From an uncultured bacterium (lineage in GTDB: Bacteria > Verrucomicrobiota > Kiritimatiellia > CAIKKV01 > CAITUY01): 64,000 nucleotides of DNA. A program made the translations under genes and the position numbers. The DNA lies in assembly GCA_903895695.1 (NCBI GenBank), contig CAITUY010000095.1, positions 1 to 64,000 of the forward strand. The letters are read 5' to 3'. The notes under the pieces were generated by a model. The model saw only the letters and a list, made by a program, of their open reading frames with translations. It made no database searches and had not been told where the DNA came from. This document shows, one piece after another, positions 15,658 to 24,592 of this stretch. The number at the start of each line of letters is the position of its first letter. Within the stretch, counting starts at the first letter, position 1.

Positions 15658-15885
15658 CGTTGGGCCGATGCAGTGGCGGTTCGCGACCGATTGCCGTTAT
15701 CCCGTTCACCATCAATAGGTTGCATGCCGCCGCGGACGGCTCGGAGAGCCGTCCCTACCCAAGCAGCCCTGCCGTGGCTGAGGCGCTGCTTTTTTCACAC
15801 AATATTCCCCCCGCCGCCCCCGTTATATGACAGATAGGCCCATACCAGAGGTATGGCAGTGGAACAACATTCAGGAGGCAGAGTA
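15658..15885. other. Intergenic region with two hairpins
   Basis: No coding sequence seen. It holds hairpin GGACGGCT/AGCCGTCC (15734-15754), a short relative of the palindromic elements followed by CTACC. It also holds a 7-bp hairpin CCATACC-aga-GGTATGG (15840-15856), 29 bases before the next ATG. TTATATGAC near 15823 could be part of a promoter; this is weak. Confidence 0.5.
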
Positions 15886-16305
15886 ATGAAGCGGTTGATC
15901 GGTATGCTGACGGTGGCGGGTATTGTGGCGGTTTCCGGGTTCTGCACGACGGCGATGGCACAGGACGCTGGGGGCGCCAAGCACAAGGACGGCGTGAAGC
16001 ATGAGCGGCCAGAAGCCGTCGACATGACCGTGACCGGCACACTCTCCAAGGAAACGAAGACGATTAAGGACAAGACGTTTGACGTCTTCAAGCTGACCGA
16101 TGCGTCCGGTGCAAAGATCGAGATTGGCGGACGGCGCGATGGGGCTGGCGATATCGCGGCGAAGCTGGCTGACTTTGTCGGCAAGGATGTAACCATTACG
16201 GGCAAAGGCTACAAGGGCGACAAGGGCACGCGCATCGTCTCGATCACCAAGGTCGAGGCGGCAGTTCCGCCGGCTCCGGTTGCGCCGCAAGTTCCGGCCA
16301 AGTAA
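15886..16305 (+). CDS. Small secreted protein with OB-fold-like domain
   Basis: About 139 residues. A clear signal peptide (MKRLIGMLTVAGIVAVSGF, cleavage after AMA) is followed by a Lys-rich segment and a compact beta domain (DMTVTGTLSKETK, DVFKLTDASGAKIEIGG, DFVGKDVTITGKGYKG). This resembles small OB-fold periplasmic proteins. The C-terminus is Pro/Ala-rich. ATG 15886 has AGGAGG ten bases before it; an earlier ATG at 15853 lacks one. It is monocistronic with its own terminator. No catalytic residues seen; function unknown. Confidence 0.75.
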   Translation: MKRLIGMLTVAGIVAVSGFCTTAMAQDAGGAKHKDGVKHERPEAVDMTVTGTLSKETKTIKDKTFDVFKLTDASGAKIEIGGRRDGAGDIAAKLADFVGKDVTITGKGYKGDKGTRIVSITKVEAAVPPAPVAPQVPAK

Positions 16306-16325
16306 CACAGTTTTTCTGACCCCAC

Positions 16326-16373
16326 GAGGTCGGTCCGGCTTTCTCCCCCCGCCGCGGCCGACCTCATTTTTTT
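16326..16373 (+). terminator. Rho-independent terminator
   Basis: Stem GAGGTCGG..CCG pairing with CGG.CCGACCTC, followed by ATTTTTTT. It lies between convergent genes and ends transcription of the secreted protein on the + strand. Confidence 0.8.
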
Positions 16374-16376
16374 GCC

Positions 16377-17735
16377 TCACACCCGCTTGTTGACCCAGCG
16401 CCCGGTCTGGAACCAGAGGGCCACCATCAGTCCGTTCACCGTGAGGGCAATGCTCACGGACCACCAGATCCCGAGCATGGACGGGGTCACCAGCCGCGCC
16501 ATCAGGAATGCCAGCGGAACCTGCACGCCCCACAAGCCGATGATGGTTGTGACCATGGGCGATAGCGTGTCGCCAGCCCCCTGGAGCGCGCGGCCCAGCA
16601 CGATGGAAAAGGCCGCGAAGATATAGAAGAACGAGGTCACGCGCAGATAGGAAACCCCGGCGCGGACCACCTCCGGATTCGGGTCAAAAACCCGCACGAA
16701 AACCGGCGCCCACGTCACCAGCACCGCGGCGCAAACCGCCATGATGACGAGGTCGATCAGGACGGCCAGCCAGGCCGCCTGCCGCGCGCGACCCGGTCGG
16801 CCCGCGCCGAGATTTTGTCCCACCAGCGTCGCGGCCGCGTTCCCAAGCACGAACCCCGGCATCAGCAGCACCATGTGGAACCGTGCCGCGATGCCGTACC
16901 CGGCCACCGCGGCCATGCCGCACGATGCCACGATGCGCATCAACACGCCGCTCATCAAACTCCGCGACAGCATCTGCCCGGAACTCGGGATGCCAATCCG
17001 GATCACCCGCCACGCGACCGCAAACTGCGGCCGCCAGTGCGCCTTGAGAACCTTGAGGCCGCCCCGCCCCGTCGCCAGGGCCTCGATCACGATCAGCGCC
17101 GCAATGATCTCGGAAGCCACCGCCGCCCACGCCGCGCCCTTGACCCCCAGGGCCGGCGCACCCAGCAGGCCGAAGATGAACACCGGCGCCAACAGCAGGT
17201 TGATCACGTTCGACAGCACCATGGCATACATCGGGATGACCGTGTTGCCCGACGACTGCAGGATGCTGTTGCCGACGAAGAGCACGAAAATGGCGGCGCT
17301 CCCGATGAACGAAATGCGCAGGTAGTCGGTTCCCAGCGAGCGAACGTCCCCCACCCCGCCGAGCAGGCCGCAGAGCCCGTCCGCCGAATACCAACCGGCC
17401 ACACCGGCCAGCAGGCCAACCGCCAAGGCCGCCATGAGCGACTGCCCCGCGCTCTCGGCCGCTTCGTCCAGGCGCCCCGCGCCCACGCAGCGCGAGACGA
17501 TCGCCACCGTCCCCGTGGAGAGCCCCATGACCACCGGGAAGAGCATCATTAGCACCGTTCCCCCGAGGGTCAGCGCCGCGACGGCCGAAGACCCGAGCCG
17601 GCCGACCCAGAACAGATCGATCACCGTCTGCAAGTTCTGCAGAAGGGCGCTGACCATCATGGGCCAAGCCAGCATGACAAGTCCCTTGAGAAGGGGACCT
17701 TCGGTCAACGCTATCATTCGGGCCTGTGTGGTCAT
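16377..17735 (-). CDS. MATE family multidrug/Na+ antiporter
   Basis: Integral inner-membrane exporter of 452 residues with about 12 hydrophobic helices. MATE-type signatures include LAWPMMVSALLQNLQTVID near the N-terminus, WVGRLGSSAVAALTLGGTV, and ALRGAGDT-like RALQGAGDTLSPM in the second half. It exports cationic or hydrophobic compounds in exchange for Na+ or H+. It is transcribed towards the secreted-protein gene and divergent from the HAD hydrolase. The substrate is not predictable. It is not obviously tied to the acyl-chain cluster 8 kb away. Confidence 0.93.
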   Translation of the reverse strand: MTTQARMIALTEGPLLKGLVMLAWPMMVSALLQNLQTVIDLFWVGRLGSSAVAALTLGGTVLMMLFPVVMGLSTGTVAIVSRCVGAGRLDEAAESAGQSLMAALAVGLLAGVAGWYSADGLCGLLGGVGDVRSLGTDYLRISFIGSAAIFVLFVGNSILQSSGNTVIPMYAMVLSNVINLLLAPVFIFGLLGAPALGVKGAAWAAVASEIIAALIVIEALATGRGGLKVLKAHWRPQFAVAWRVIRIGIPSSGQMLSRSLMSGVLMRIVASCGMAAVAGYGIAARFHMVLLMPGFVLGNAAATLVGQNLGAGRPGRARQAAWLAVLIDLVIMAVCAAVLVTWAPVFVRVFDPNPEVVRAGVSYLRVTSFFYIFAAFSIVLGRALQGAGDTLSPMVTTIIGLWGVQVPLAFLMARLVTPSMLGIWWSVSIALTVNGLMVALWFQTGRWVNKRV

Positions 17736-17864
17736 GCGACGGGCAATGAGTGTAACCGAGCCGTCTCCCGATCAAAAGGTGAATTGACCCTTTCCCCTTG
17801 ATTCCCACCAGTGGCTTGGGTAGACATGCCACGGTCTATCTCGCGACCGAGGAACTGCCAGCCC

Positions 17865-18764
17865 ATGAGTCCCGTCTATACCAAGGACGACCTGATCGCC
17901 CTGAAGCCGCGCCACGACTCCTTCGTGGGCGTAGACTCCGACGGCTGCGTGTTTCCCACCATGGAAATCAAACAGAAACAGTGTTTCCACGGCCTCATCG
18001 TCTCGAACTGGAAACTGGAGAAGATCGAGGCCTACGTCCGGGAGACCGCTGAATTCGTGAACCTCTACTCCCGGCACCGCGGCCAGAACCGGTTCCCCTG
18101 CCTGCTCCTGACGTTCGACCTGCTCCGCGATCACCCGGGCGTGAAGGCCTCCGGCGTGGCCCTGCCCTCCACGGTCCGCCTGAAGACGTTCATCGAGTCC
18201 GGCCGGCCGCTCGGCAACCCCGAGTTGGAACGGGTGGTGGCCGAAACCGGTGACCCGGAACTGGCGGCTGTCTTGAAATGGAGCCACGACGTAAACACCG
18301 CTGTGGCGCGCGTGGTGCGAAGCATTCGCCCGTTCAAAGGAGTCAAGGAAAGCTTCGACGCCATCGCGAAGCACTCCGACGCCATCTGCGTGTCACAAAC
18401 CCCCACCGAAGCGCTGGTCCGCGAGTGGGACGAAAATGCGCTGACCGGCTATGTCGCCGTGATCGCCGGCCAGGAACTCGGCACCAAGGCCGAACACCTG
18501 GCCATGGCCACCCAAGGCAAATATCCGCCTGACCGCGTCCTGATGATCGGTGACGCCCTCGGGGACCTGCGCGCCGCCCGCGCCGTGCGGGCCCGCTTCT
18601 TCCCGATCAACCCGGGCCACGAGGAAGCGTCGTGGGAACGGTTCCACCAGGAGGCCTATGCGCGCGTCCTCGCCGGCACCTATGGCGGCCCCTACGAAAC
18701 GGCCCTGATCCAACACTTCGAATCTCTCCTGCCCGAGTCGCCGCCGTGGATAAGCAGGGCATGA
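17865..18764 (+). CDS. HAD superfamily hydrolase
   Basis: About 299 residues. The catalytic loop is GVDSDGCVF, where the two Asp are the nucleophile and acid/base. The acidic motif IV is VLMIGDALGDLRAA, and VSQTPTEAL is near motif II. A large cap (residues 50-150) separates the first two motifs. HAD enzymes mostly remove phosphate from small metabolites. It precedes an amidohydrolase of the uronate-isomerase type by 28 bases, so both may act in sugar-acid metabolism (inference). ATG 17865 is chosen because the sequence before it has no family features; its ribosome site is weak. Confidence 0.82.
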   Translation: MSPVYTKDDLIALKPRHDSFVGVDSDGCVFPTMEIKQKQCFHGLIVSNWKLEKIEAYVRETAEFVNLYSRHRGQNRFPCLLLTFDLLRDHPGVKASGVALPSTVRLKTFIESGRPLGNPELERVVAETGDPELAAVLKWSHDVNTAVARVVRSIRPFKGVKESFDAIAKHSDAICVSQTPTEALVREWDENALTGYVAVIAGQELGTKAEHLAMATQGKYPPDRVLMIGDALGDLRAARAVRARFFPINPGHEEASWERFHQEAYARVLAGTYGGPYETALIQHFESLLPESPPWISRA

Positions 18765-18792
18765 AAATGAAACACTGAAACCTGGAACCTCC
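18761..18792. repeat. Degenerate heptamer block before the amidohydrolase
   Basis: GAAACAC, TGAAACC and TGGAACC recur every seven bases and fill the short gap between two genes, starting at the TGA of the HAD gene and reaching the next ATG. Confidence 0.6.
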
Positions 18793-20028
18793 ATGCCTGC
18801 CGCCCCCACGCCCCGCCAACTCGAAACCACCGTCCGCAAAGCCCTCGACCGGTTGCCAATCGTCGACCTGCATACGCACCTCTTCGATCCCGCACTGGAT
18901 TCGATGCTGCTTTGGGGCATCGACGAGCTGATCACCTATCACTACCTCGTCGCCGAGGTCTTCCGCGCCCGCCCAGACCTGGACTACGGGACGTACTGGG
19001 CCATGAAGAAGACCGACCAGGCCGACCTGATCTGGCAGGAACTGTTCGTCAAACGCTCGCCCGTCTCCGAAGCCTGCCGCGGCATTCTCACCGTCATGCA
19101 CGCACTCGGACTCGAGACCCGCGTCAAAGATCTCAAGGCCGCCCGCAAGTACTTTGCCAGGCAGACGGTCCGCGGCTACGTCGATTCGGTTTTCAAAATC
19201 GCCAATATCGACAAGGTCTACATGACCAACGACCCCATGGATCCCCAGGAAGGCCCCCAGTGGCTCAAGGGATTTGACCGCGACCCGCGCTTCCTCGGCG
19301 TGCTGCGGCTCGACAGCGTGGTCATGGGCTGGCCGGACGGCGCCGCCCGCCTGCGTGCCCTGGGTTACGAGGCGGACGACGGCCTGACCGGCAGGACGTT
19401 CGATGCCATGCGCCGCTACCTGAACGACTGGTGTGAACGCCTGGCGGCCCGGTACATGGCCATCAGCCTGCCGCCGACTTTCGCCTATCCCGACGTGCAC
19501 TCCCCGGTAACCGAACTCATGACCAAGGCCGTCTTCCCGGTGGCCCGCGAGCGCGGTATCCCGGTCGCCATGATGATCGGCGTGAAAAAACTCGTGAACC
19601 CGGCCCTGCGCCTCGCGGGCGACTCGCTGGGCCGCTCGGATATCGACACCGTGGAGCGCCTCGCCAACGACTTCCCGGACGTGCGGTTCCTGATCACGAT
19701 GCTGGCGCGCGAAAACGCGCACGAACTCTGCATCGCCGCGCGCAAATTCAAAAACATCCAGCCGTTCGGCTGCTGGTGGTTCCTGAACAACCCCAGCCTG
19801 ATCCTCGAGATCACGCGAATGCGCTTTGAAACGCTGGGCCTCTCCTTCGTGCCGCAGCACTCCGACTGCCGCGTGCTGGACCAGTTGATCTACAAGTGGC
19901 AGCACTCGCGCGCGCTGATCGCGAAGGTCCTGGCCGAGAAATACGCCGACCTCGGCGCCGCGGGCTGGGTGCCCACGGCACGCGACATCGAACGCGACCT
20001 CCGCCAGTTGCTCACCTACGCCCCCTGA
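18793..20028 (+). CDS. Amidohydrolase, glucuronate-isomerase-like
   Basis: TIM-barrel enzyme of 411 residues. The metal-binding IVDLHTHLFDP carries the HxH of the amidohydrolase superfamily. LLWGIDELITYHYLVAEVFR and the later FGCWWFLNNPSLILEITRMR resemble UxaC-type uronate isomerases more than hydrolases. It would interconvert a sugar acid in the cytoplasm, or act on a related substrate. It follows the HAD gene and ends overlapping the CobA gene (TGATG). The superfamily is certain; the exact reaction is not. Confidence 0.82.
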   Translation: MPAAPTPRQLETTVRKALDRLPIVDLHTHLFDPALDSMLLWGIDELITYHYLVAEVFRARPDLDYGTYWAMKKTDQADLIWQELFVKRSPVSEACRGILTVMHALGLETRVKDLKAARKYFARQTVRGYVDSVFKIANIDKVYMTNDPMDPQEGPQWLKGFDRDPRFLGVLRLDSVVMGWPDGAARLRALGYEADDGLTGRTFDAMRRYLNDWCERLAARYMAISLPPTFAYPDVHSPVTELMTKAVFPVARERGIPVAMMIGVKKLVNPALRLAGDSLGRSDIDTVERLANDFPDVRFLITMLARENAHELCIAARKFKNIQPFGCWWFLNNPSLILEITRMRFETLGLSFVPQHSDCRVLDQLIYKWQHSRALIAKVLAEKYADLGAAGWVPTARDIERDLRQLLTYAP

Positions 20029-20543
20029 TGAAAGGCTACGTCCAGATCTACACCGGCGACGGCAAGGGCAAGACCACGGCCGCGCTCGGCCTGGTGCTGC
20101 GCGCGGCCGGGGCGGGGCTCCGCGTGTTCGTGGGCCAATTCATCAAGGGCCGCGAGTACAGCGAAATTCGGGCCCTGCGCGAGCACCTGCCGGCCGTGAC
20201 CGTGGAGCAGTTCGGCCTGGGCCGCTTCATCCGCCAGGCGCCGGCGCCCGAAGACATCGCTGCCGCGCGGCAAGGGCTCGCCCGGCTGCGCGAAGCGCTG
20301 ACCGGCGGCGGCTATGACGTGGTCGTCGCCGACGAGGCCTGCACGGCCGTGCAAGCCGGCTTGTTCGGGGAGGATGACCTCCTTGCCCTGCTCGACGTTC
20401 GCCCGGCGACCGTGGAACTCGTGCTCACCGGCCGAGCCGCCGGCGCCCGGCTCCAGGCGCGTGCCGACCTGGTGACTGAAATGCGCTGCGTGAAACATTA
20501 CTTTGCGGCAGGCGTGGCCGGACGGCCCGGCATAGAGTCGTGA
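20028..20543 (+). CDS. cobO: Corrinoid adenosyltransferase (CobA/BtuR type)
   Basis: A 171-residue ATP:co(I)rrinoid adenosyltransferase that makes adenosylcobalamin. The N-terminal P-loop is YTGDGKGKTTAALG, with VGQFIKG, VVVADEAC and a C-terminal EMRCVKHYF region, all typical of the CobA/BtuR/CobO family. The length is a little short of the usual 180-200 residues but complete. It starts within the stop of the amidohydrolase (TGATG), implying translational coupling. No other cobalamin gene is in the window. Confidence 0.93.
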   Translation: MKGYVQIYTGDGKGKTTAALGLVLRAAGAGLRVFVGQFIKGREYSEIRALREHLPAVTVEQFGLGRFIRQAPAPEDIAAARQGLARLREALTGGGYDVVVADEACTAVQAGLFGEDDLLALLDVRPATVELVLTGRAAGARLQARADLVTEMRCVKHYFAAGVAGRPGIES

Positions 20544-20577
20544 CGCCCGCCAGTCTAGAGCACGAGGATCAAACCCC

Positions 20578-22266
20578 ATGAACACCACGCTCGCGCCCCT
20601 CACCGTTACCTTCGAAAACGGCACGACCGCGCTTGTGGCCCCGCGCACCCCCCTGCGCGACGTTCTGCCTCCCACAGCCAGCGCCAACGGCCTCCCCACC
20701 ATCGCGGCCCTTGTCAACAACGACGTGACCTCCCTCTCCTACCTTATCGAGATGGACTGCACCGTGTGCCCCTTGACCCGTACCAACCCCGAGGGCGTCC
20801 ACGTCTACCAGCGCTCGCTTACGTTCCTGCTGGCCAAGACCGTCAAGGAACTCTACCCGGCGGCATCGTTTGCCGTGGACTATGCGATGGGCAACGCCCT
20901 CTACTGCAGCTTCGATCCCAAGGGCGAGAGCGACCACGGCACGGGAGCCCTGCCGGAACACGTGGACGCCCTCCGTGCCCGCATGCGCGAGTCGGTCGCG
21001 GCGAACCTGCCTATCGAGCGCCGGAAGGTATCCTTTGCCGACGCCATCGCCCGGTTCAACGCCGCCGGTCAGACCGACAAACTTAACCTGCTCAAGTTCC
21101 GCAATCCGCCCCGCATCACCCTGCACGGGTGCGGGGGCTTCTATGACCTCGCCCAGGGGCCGCTCGTCCCCGCGACCGGTGTGCTGACCTGCTTCGAGTT
21201 GGGCCACTACCCCCCGGGCCTCATCCTCCAGCTCCCGCTGCCCGGCCAGCCGGACCAGGTGGCCCCGTTCAAGGATCAGCCGCACCTCTTTCAGATCTTC
21301 CGCGAACACAAGGCCTGGGGCCGAATTCTCGGGGTCAGTACCGTCGGCCGCCTGAACGAGATCATCGTCAACAGCGACATCAGTGATTTCATCAAGGTCA
21401 GCGAAGCGCTGCACGAAAAGAAGGTCGCCACCATTGCCGACGAGATCAAACGCCGACGGCCGGAGACCCGCGCCGTCCTCGTGGCGGGCCCCTCGTCGGC
21501 GGGCAAGACGACCTTCGCGAAACGGCTGGGCATCCAGCTCCGCGTAAACGCCCTGCAGGTGTCGACCATCTCGCTCGACAATTACTTTTTCGACCTGGCC
21601 CGCACACCGCGCCAGCCCGACGGCCAACCCGACTTCGAGCATATCGATGCCCTGGACCTGACGCTCTTCAACCGCGACCTGAGCCGCCTTGTCGCCGGCG
21701 AGGAAGTCGAGCTGCCCGTATTCGATTTCAACACCAAGCAGCGCACCTATCGCGGCGACCGTATCCGGCTCGGGCCGGACAGCATCCTGATCATCGAAGG
21801 CATCCACGGCCTCAACCCGCGCCTTACCGAGCAGGTGGCCGAACGCAACAAATTCCGCGTCTACGTCAGCGCCTTGACGCAGCTCAGCATTGACGGCAAC
21901 AACCGGATCCCGACCACCGATAACCGGCTGATCCGCCGCATGGTCCGCGACCGCAAGTACCGCGGCCATGCGGCCCAGAAGACCCTGAGCATGTGGCCAT
22001 CCGTGCGCCGCGGCGAAGAGCGCTGGATCTTCCCCTTTCAGGACCAGGCCGATGCCATCTTTAACTCCGCCCTCGACTACGAGTTGGCCGTGCTCAAACC
22101 GATCGCCGAGCCGCTGCTCATGGAGGTCAAGCCGTCCGACCGCGAATACGCCGAGGCGCGCCGCCTGACGGCCTTCCTTCTGAACTTCATCGGCATCCCG
22201 GACCGCGAGGTGCCCAGCACATCCATGCTTCGCGAATACATCGGCCGCAGCAGTTTCCGGTATTGA
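20578..22266 (+). CDS. Nucleoside kinase with TGS and uridine-kinase domains
   Basis: About 562 residues. The N-terminal TGS-like domain (TVTFENGTTALVAPRTPLRD) and a second-additional-domain-like region, as in threonyl-tRNA synthetase, lead into a phosphoribulokinase/uridine kinase domain. The P-loop AGPSSAGKTTFAKRL is near residue 302, and SLDNYFFD and IIEGIHGLNP follow. This TGS-kinase arrangement is a known family annotated as nucleoside kinase; it phosphorylates uridine/cytidine-like nucleosides. It follows cobO by 34 bases. A long inverted repeat (22289-22369) follows its stop. Confidence 0.92.
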   Translation: MNTTLAPLTVTFENGTTALVAPRTPLRDVLPPTASANGLPTIAALVNNDVTSLSYLIEMDCTVCPLTRTNPEGVHVYQRSLTFLLAKTVKELYPAASFAVDYAMGNALYCSFDPKGESDHGTGALPEHVDALRARMRESVAANLPIERRKVSFADAIARFNAAGQTDKLNLLKFRNPPRITLHGCGGFYDLAQGPLVPATGVLTCFELGHYPPGLILQLPLPGQPDQVAPFKDQPHLFQIFREHKAWGRILGVSTVGRLNEIIVNSDISDFIKVSEALHEKKVATIADEIKRRRPETRAVLVAGPSSAGKTTFAKRLGIQLRVNALQVSTISLDNYFFDLARTPRQPDGQPDFEHIDALDLTLFNRDLSRLVAGEEVELPVFDFNTKQRTYRGDRIRLGPDSILIIEGIHGLNPRLTEQVAERNKFRVYVSALTQLSIDGNNRIPTTDNRLIRRMVRDRKYRGHAAQKTLSMWPSVRRGEERWIFPFQDQADAIFNSALDYELAVLKPIAEPLLMEVKPSDREYAEARRLTAFLLNFIGIPDREVPSTSMLREYIGRSSFRY

Positions 22267-22288
22267 GGGGACATTCGCCTCTCATTCG

Positions 22289-22369
22289 CGCGGCTCGCGG
22301 GGACGCTCACCCTCCAAATCCCGTCCCGCCACCGCTCTTCTGGAGGGCGAGCGTCCCTGCGAGCCGCGG
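22289..22369. repeat. Long inverted repeat, about 28-bp arms
   Basis: Arms CGCGGCTCGCGGGGACGCTC..CCCTCCA and TGGAGGG..GAGCGTCCCTGCGAGCCGCG pair over about 28 bases with two mismatches, separated by 24 bases. The TGGAGGG/CCCTCCA pieces link it to the hsdR element. CTTTTTC about 10 bases later may let it stop transcription after the kinase gene. Confidence 0.85.
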
Positions 22370-22400
22370 TGCGCTTTCCGCTTTTTCGGTTGCCACGGTT

Positions 22401-22432
22401 GAGTTATATTTCTAGTCTTTCAAGTATAACTC
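22401..22432 (+). promoter_or_regulatory. Inverted repeat before the DUF2851 start
   Basis: GAGTTATA (22401-22408) and TATAACTC (22425-22432) are perfect 8-bp inverted arms, the second ending one base before the ATG. It is AT-rich in an otherwise GC-rich area, so it may be an operator or an RNA hairpin that masks the start. No regulator is visible. Confidence 0.45.
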
Positions 22433-22433
22433 C

Positions 22434-23897
22434 ATGTATACCCATCCAACCTGCTCCGCCTTCCCGAAGGCCGCCTTCTACCGCTCCCTGTTTGCGCCCG
22501 TCGCCGGCTGCGTCCGCGAAAGCCCGGCGGGCACGCCCTTCCCGTGGTCGGAACGCCACCTGCGCTGCTTGTGGTACGACTCCCGCTACCGCCCGGCGGC
22601 CCTGGAGACGGTGGATGGTCAGGCGTTGACCGTCGTCGATCCAGGCCGCTGGAATCTTGAGGCCGGCCCGGACTTTCTGGAGGCCACCTTGATCGTGCAG
22701 CCCGGGGCCCGGCACCTGCAAGGCGACGTGGAACTGCACGTGCGGCCGTCGGACTGGGACCAGCACGGACATCGCGCGGACCCGCGCTACCGCCGGCTTG
22801 TGGCGCATGTCACGTGGGCGCACGGACAGTTGCCGGCGGGATCCCTGCCGCCGGCAACGCTCCAAGTCGCGCTGGCGCCTTTCTTCACGGCCGGTCGCGC
22901 CTTCTCCTTCGAGACGCTCGACGTCACCGCCTACCCCTACGCTACGATCGACGACGACCCACCGTGCCGCCGTCCCTGGCGGGCGCTTACCCCGGACGGG
23001 CAGGCCGTCGTGCTGGAAGCGGCGGGGCAGGAACGGCTACGCCGCAAAGCCGAGCGACTCGGAGCCGGCGGCGAGGCCAGGGGGGCCGGACAGGTGCTTT
23101 ACGAGGAAACGCTGGCTGCCCTGGGCTACAAGCACAACCGTCAACCGTGCCGCGAACTGGCGGCCCGCCTGCCAGCGGCGAGGCTGCGCGAAATCGCCGG
23201 TGGCGACGTGCTGCATGCTTATGCCTTGCTCTGTGGCGTGGCCGGCCTGCTGCCCGACCGCGCGCTGCCAGGTTGGGACGGCGCGTCGCGTGCGTTCGTC
23301 CGATCGCTGTGGGATTGGTGGTGGAAGCACGCGGCCGACTGGGAAGGGCGAACGCTGGCGAAGCACGACTGGACGCTCGCCAACTGCCGGCCGCCCAACC
23401 AACCGTTGCGGCGTCTCATGGCGGCTGCCGAATGGTTCGGCGGGCCCTCGCCTCTCGCCGAACAACTGCTGGCACTCAGCGCCAGGCCGCCCCGTGATTT
23501 CCTGCCCGCCATCCTCGCGCTGCTCGGGGCCACCGGGCGGCACACATTCTGGGCAACCCGCCAAGGCCTCACCGGCCAAAGCCTGCCCAAACCATTGGCC
23601 ATCGTGGGTCCAGACCGGGCGGCCGCTCTGGTGGTAAATGTTTTCGTGCCGTGGCTGGCAGCTGCAGGCCGTACCGAACTGACGACCGCCCTGCTGGCGG
23701 CTCTTCCACCTGAGGACGACAACCAAGTGGCGCGGCACACAGCCCATGCCCTGTTCGGGCACGACCACAACCCCGGCCTCTATCGCCGCTCAGGGCTGCG
23801 CCAGCAAGGCCTGTTGCAGATATTCCACGACTTCTGCCTGGATACCCGCGGCGGCTGCGAACGCTGTCCATTCCCCGGCGCGCTCGGGAGTCGGTGA
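22434..23897 (+). CDS. DUF2851 family protein
   Basis: About 487 residues, cytoplasmic. The N-terminal third has the DUF2851 pattern: LRCLWYDSRYRP, WNLEAGPDFLEATLIVQPG, GDVELHVRPSDWDQHGH and RLVAHVTW. The conserved Glu/Asp/His positions hint at a nuclease-like core, but no activity is established. The C-terminus has a Cys cluster (FCLDTRGGCERCPF) that may bind metal. No neighbour helps: the gene stands alone between the kinase and a convergent lipoprotein. Its TGA lies inside a heptamer repeat (23894-23928). The family call is good, the function unknown. Confidence 0.82.
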   Translation: MYTHPTCSAFPKAAFYRSLFAPVAGCVRESPAGTPFPWSERHLRCLWYDSRYRPAALETVDGQALTVVDPGRWNLEAGPDFLEATLIVQPGARHLQGDVELHVRPSDWDQHGHRADPRYRRLVAHVTWAHGQLPAGSLPPATLQVALAPFFTAGRAFSFETLDVTAYPYATIDDDPPCRRPWRALTPDGQAVVLEAAGQERLRRKAERLGAGGEARGAGQVLYEETLAALGYKHNRQPCRELAARLPAARLREIAGGDVLHAYALLCGVAGLLPDRALPGWDGASRAFVRSLWDWWWKHAADWEGRTLAKHDWTLANCRPPNQPLRRLMAAAEWFGGPSPLAEQLLALSARPPRDFLPAILALLGATGRHTFWATRQGLTGQSLPKPLAIVGPDRAAALVVNVFVPWLAAAGRTELTTALLAALPPEDDNQVARHTAHALFGHDHNPGLYRRSGLRQQGLLQIFHDFCLDTRGGCERCPFPGALGSR

Positions 23898-23928
23898 ACA
23901 GTAAACAAGTTACTGCTCACTGTTCACT
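23894..23928. repeat. Palindromic heptamer repeat between convergent genes
   Basis: GTGAACA, GTAAACA, AGTTACT, GCTCACT and GTTCACT: five in-phase heptads that form an inverted repeat. It contains the stop codons of both convergent genes. Confidence 0.85.
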
Positions 23929-24413
23929 GGCTTCGCCCGCTTGAACAGCATCGGTTCGCGGAAGCAGTCGGGCTTGTTGGCGTTCTCGATGATACGCCTG
24001 GCCAACTCTTCGGACGACGCCGCATCCTTCTTCACGACATCCGGGTTCAGGAGACGAACCGTGAGTTCGTCGCCCTTCACCGTATAAGCGGCGAACTGGA
24101 ACACCTCCTTGCTGTCCGGCAGCGTGCCCCGTGCCGTGCCCAGCCATTCCAGTTGCACGAGCGTCTTCCCGCCCGCCCGGCACAGGCAGGCCCGTGCGAA
24201 CATCGCGTCCTTGGACCCGACGGGGTATGACACCAGGTATTGACGCGCATCCAACGGCAGCACCAGCAGCGACTCGGTTTCGTTCGTCTTGGCCGGTTGC
24301 CAGAGCCCGGCCACCGCGCTATCGACCGGAATCGCCGGTGTCTTCGCCAGCGGCACCGCGTAGTCGCACCCCACCAGCACCGCACAGGCCATCGCCATCA
24401 ATGCTCGCTTCAT
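23910..24413 (-). CDS. Predicted lipoprotein of unknown function
   Basis: About 167 residues. MKRALMAMACAVLVGC is a short lipoprotein signal peptide with Cys at 16. The mature part (VAGLWQPAKTNETESLLVLP, YLVSYPVGSKDAMFARACL, VQLEWLGTARG) resembles small lipocalin-like or DUF-type lipoproteins that evaluate as beta-rich, but no family is recognised with confidence. The ATG at 24413 has AAGGAG upstream. The last residues (PVNSEQ) come from a heptamer repeat shared with the convergent DUF2851 gene. Confidence 0.75.
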   Translation of the reverse strand: MKRALMAMACAVLVGCDYAVPLAKTPAIPVDSAVAGLWQPAKTNETESLLVLPLDARQYLVSYPVGSKDAMFARACLCRAGGKTLVQLEWLGTARGTLPDSKEVFQFAAYTVKGDELTVRLLNPDVVKKDAASSEELARRIIENANKPDCFREPMLFKRAKPVNSEQ

Positions 24414-24592
24414 GGTCGGTCTCCTTTCGGCCAAGGGCATACCTGCCAGCCTGACCCTGACCTTGAGTCTAGCGAACGGGTCCGAGTGGGACAAGCTGCT
24501 CGTGCCGCACGATGCGCTTCTACGCGCCCTTTTTGTATTTCATCCTGCCCCGCGCAATCCTATCATGGCGGGATGTCTGTAGCTTCCTGACG

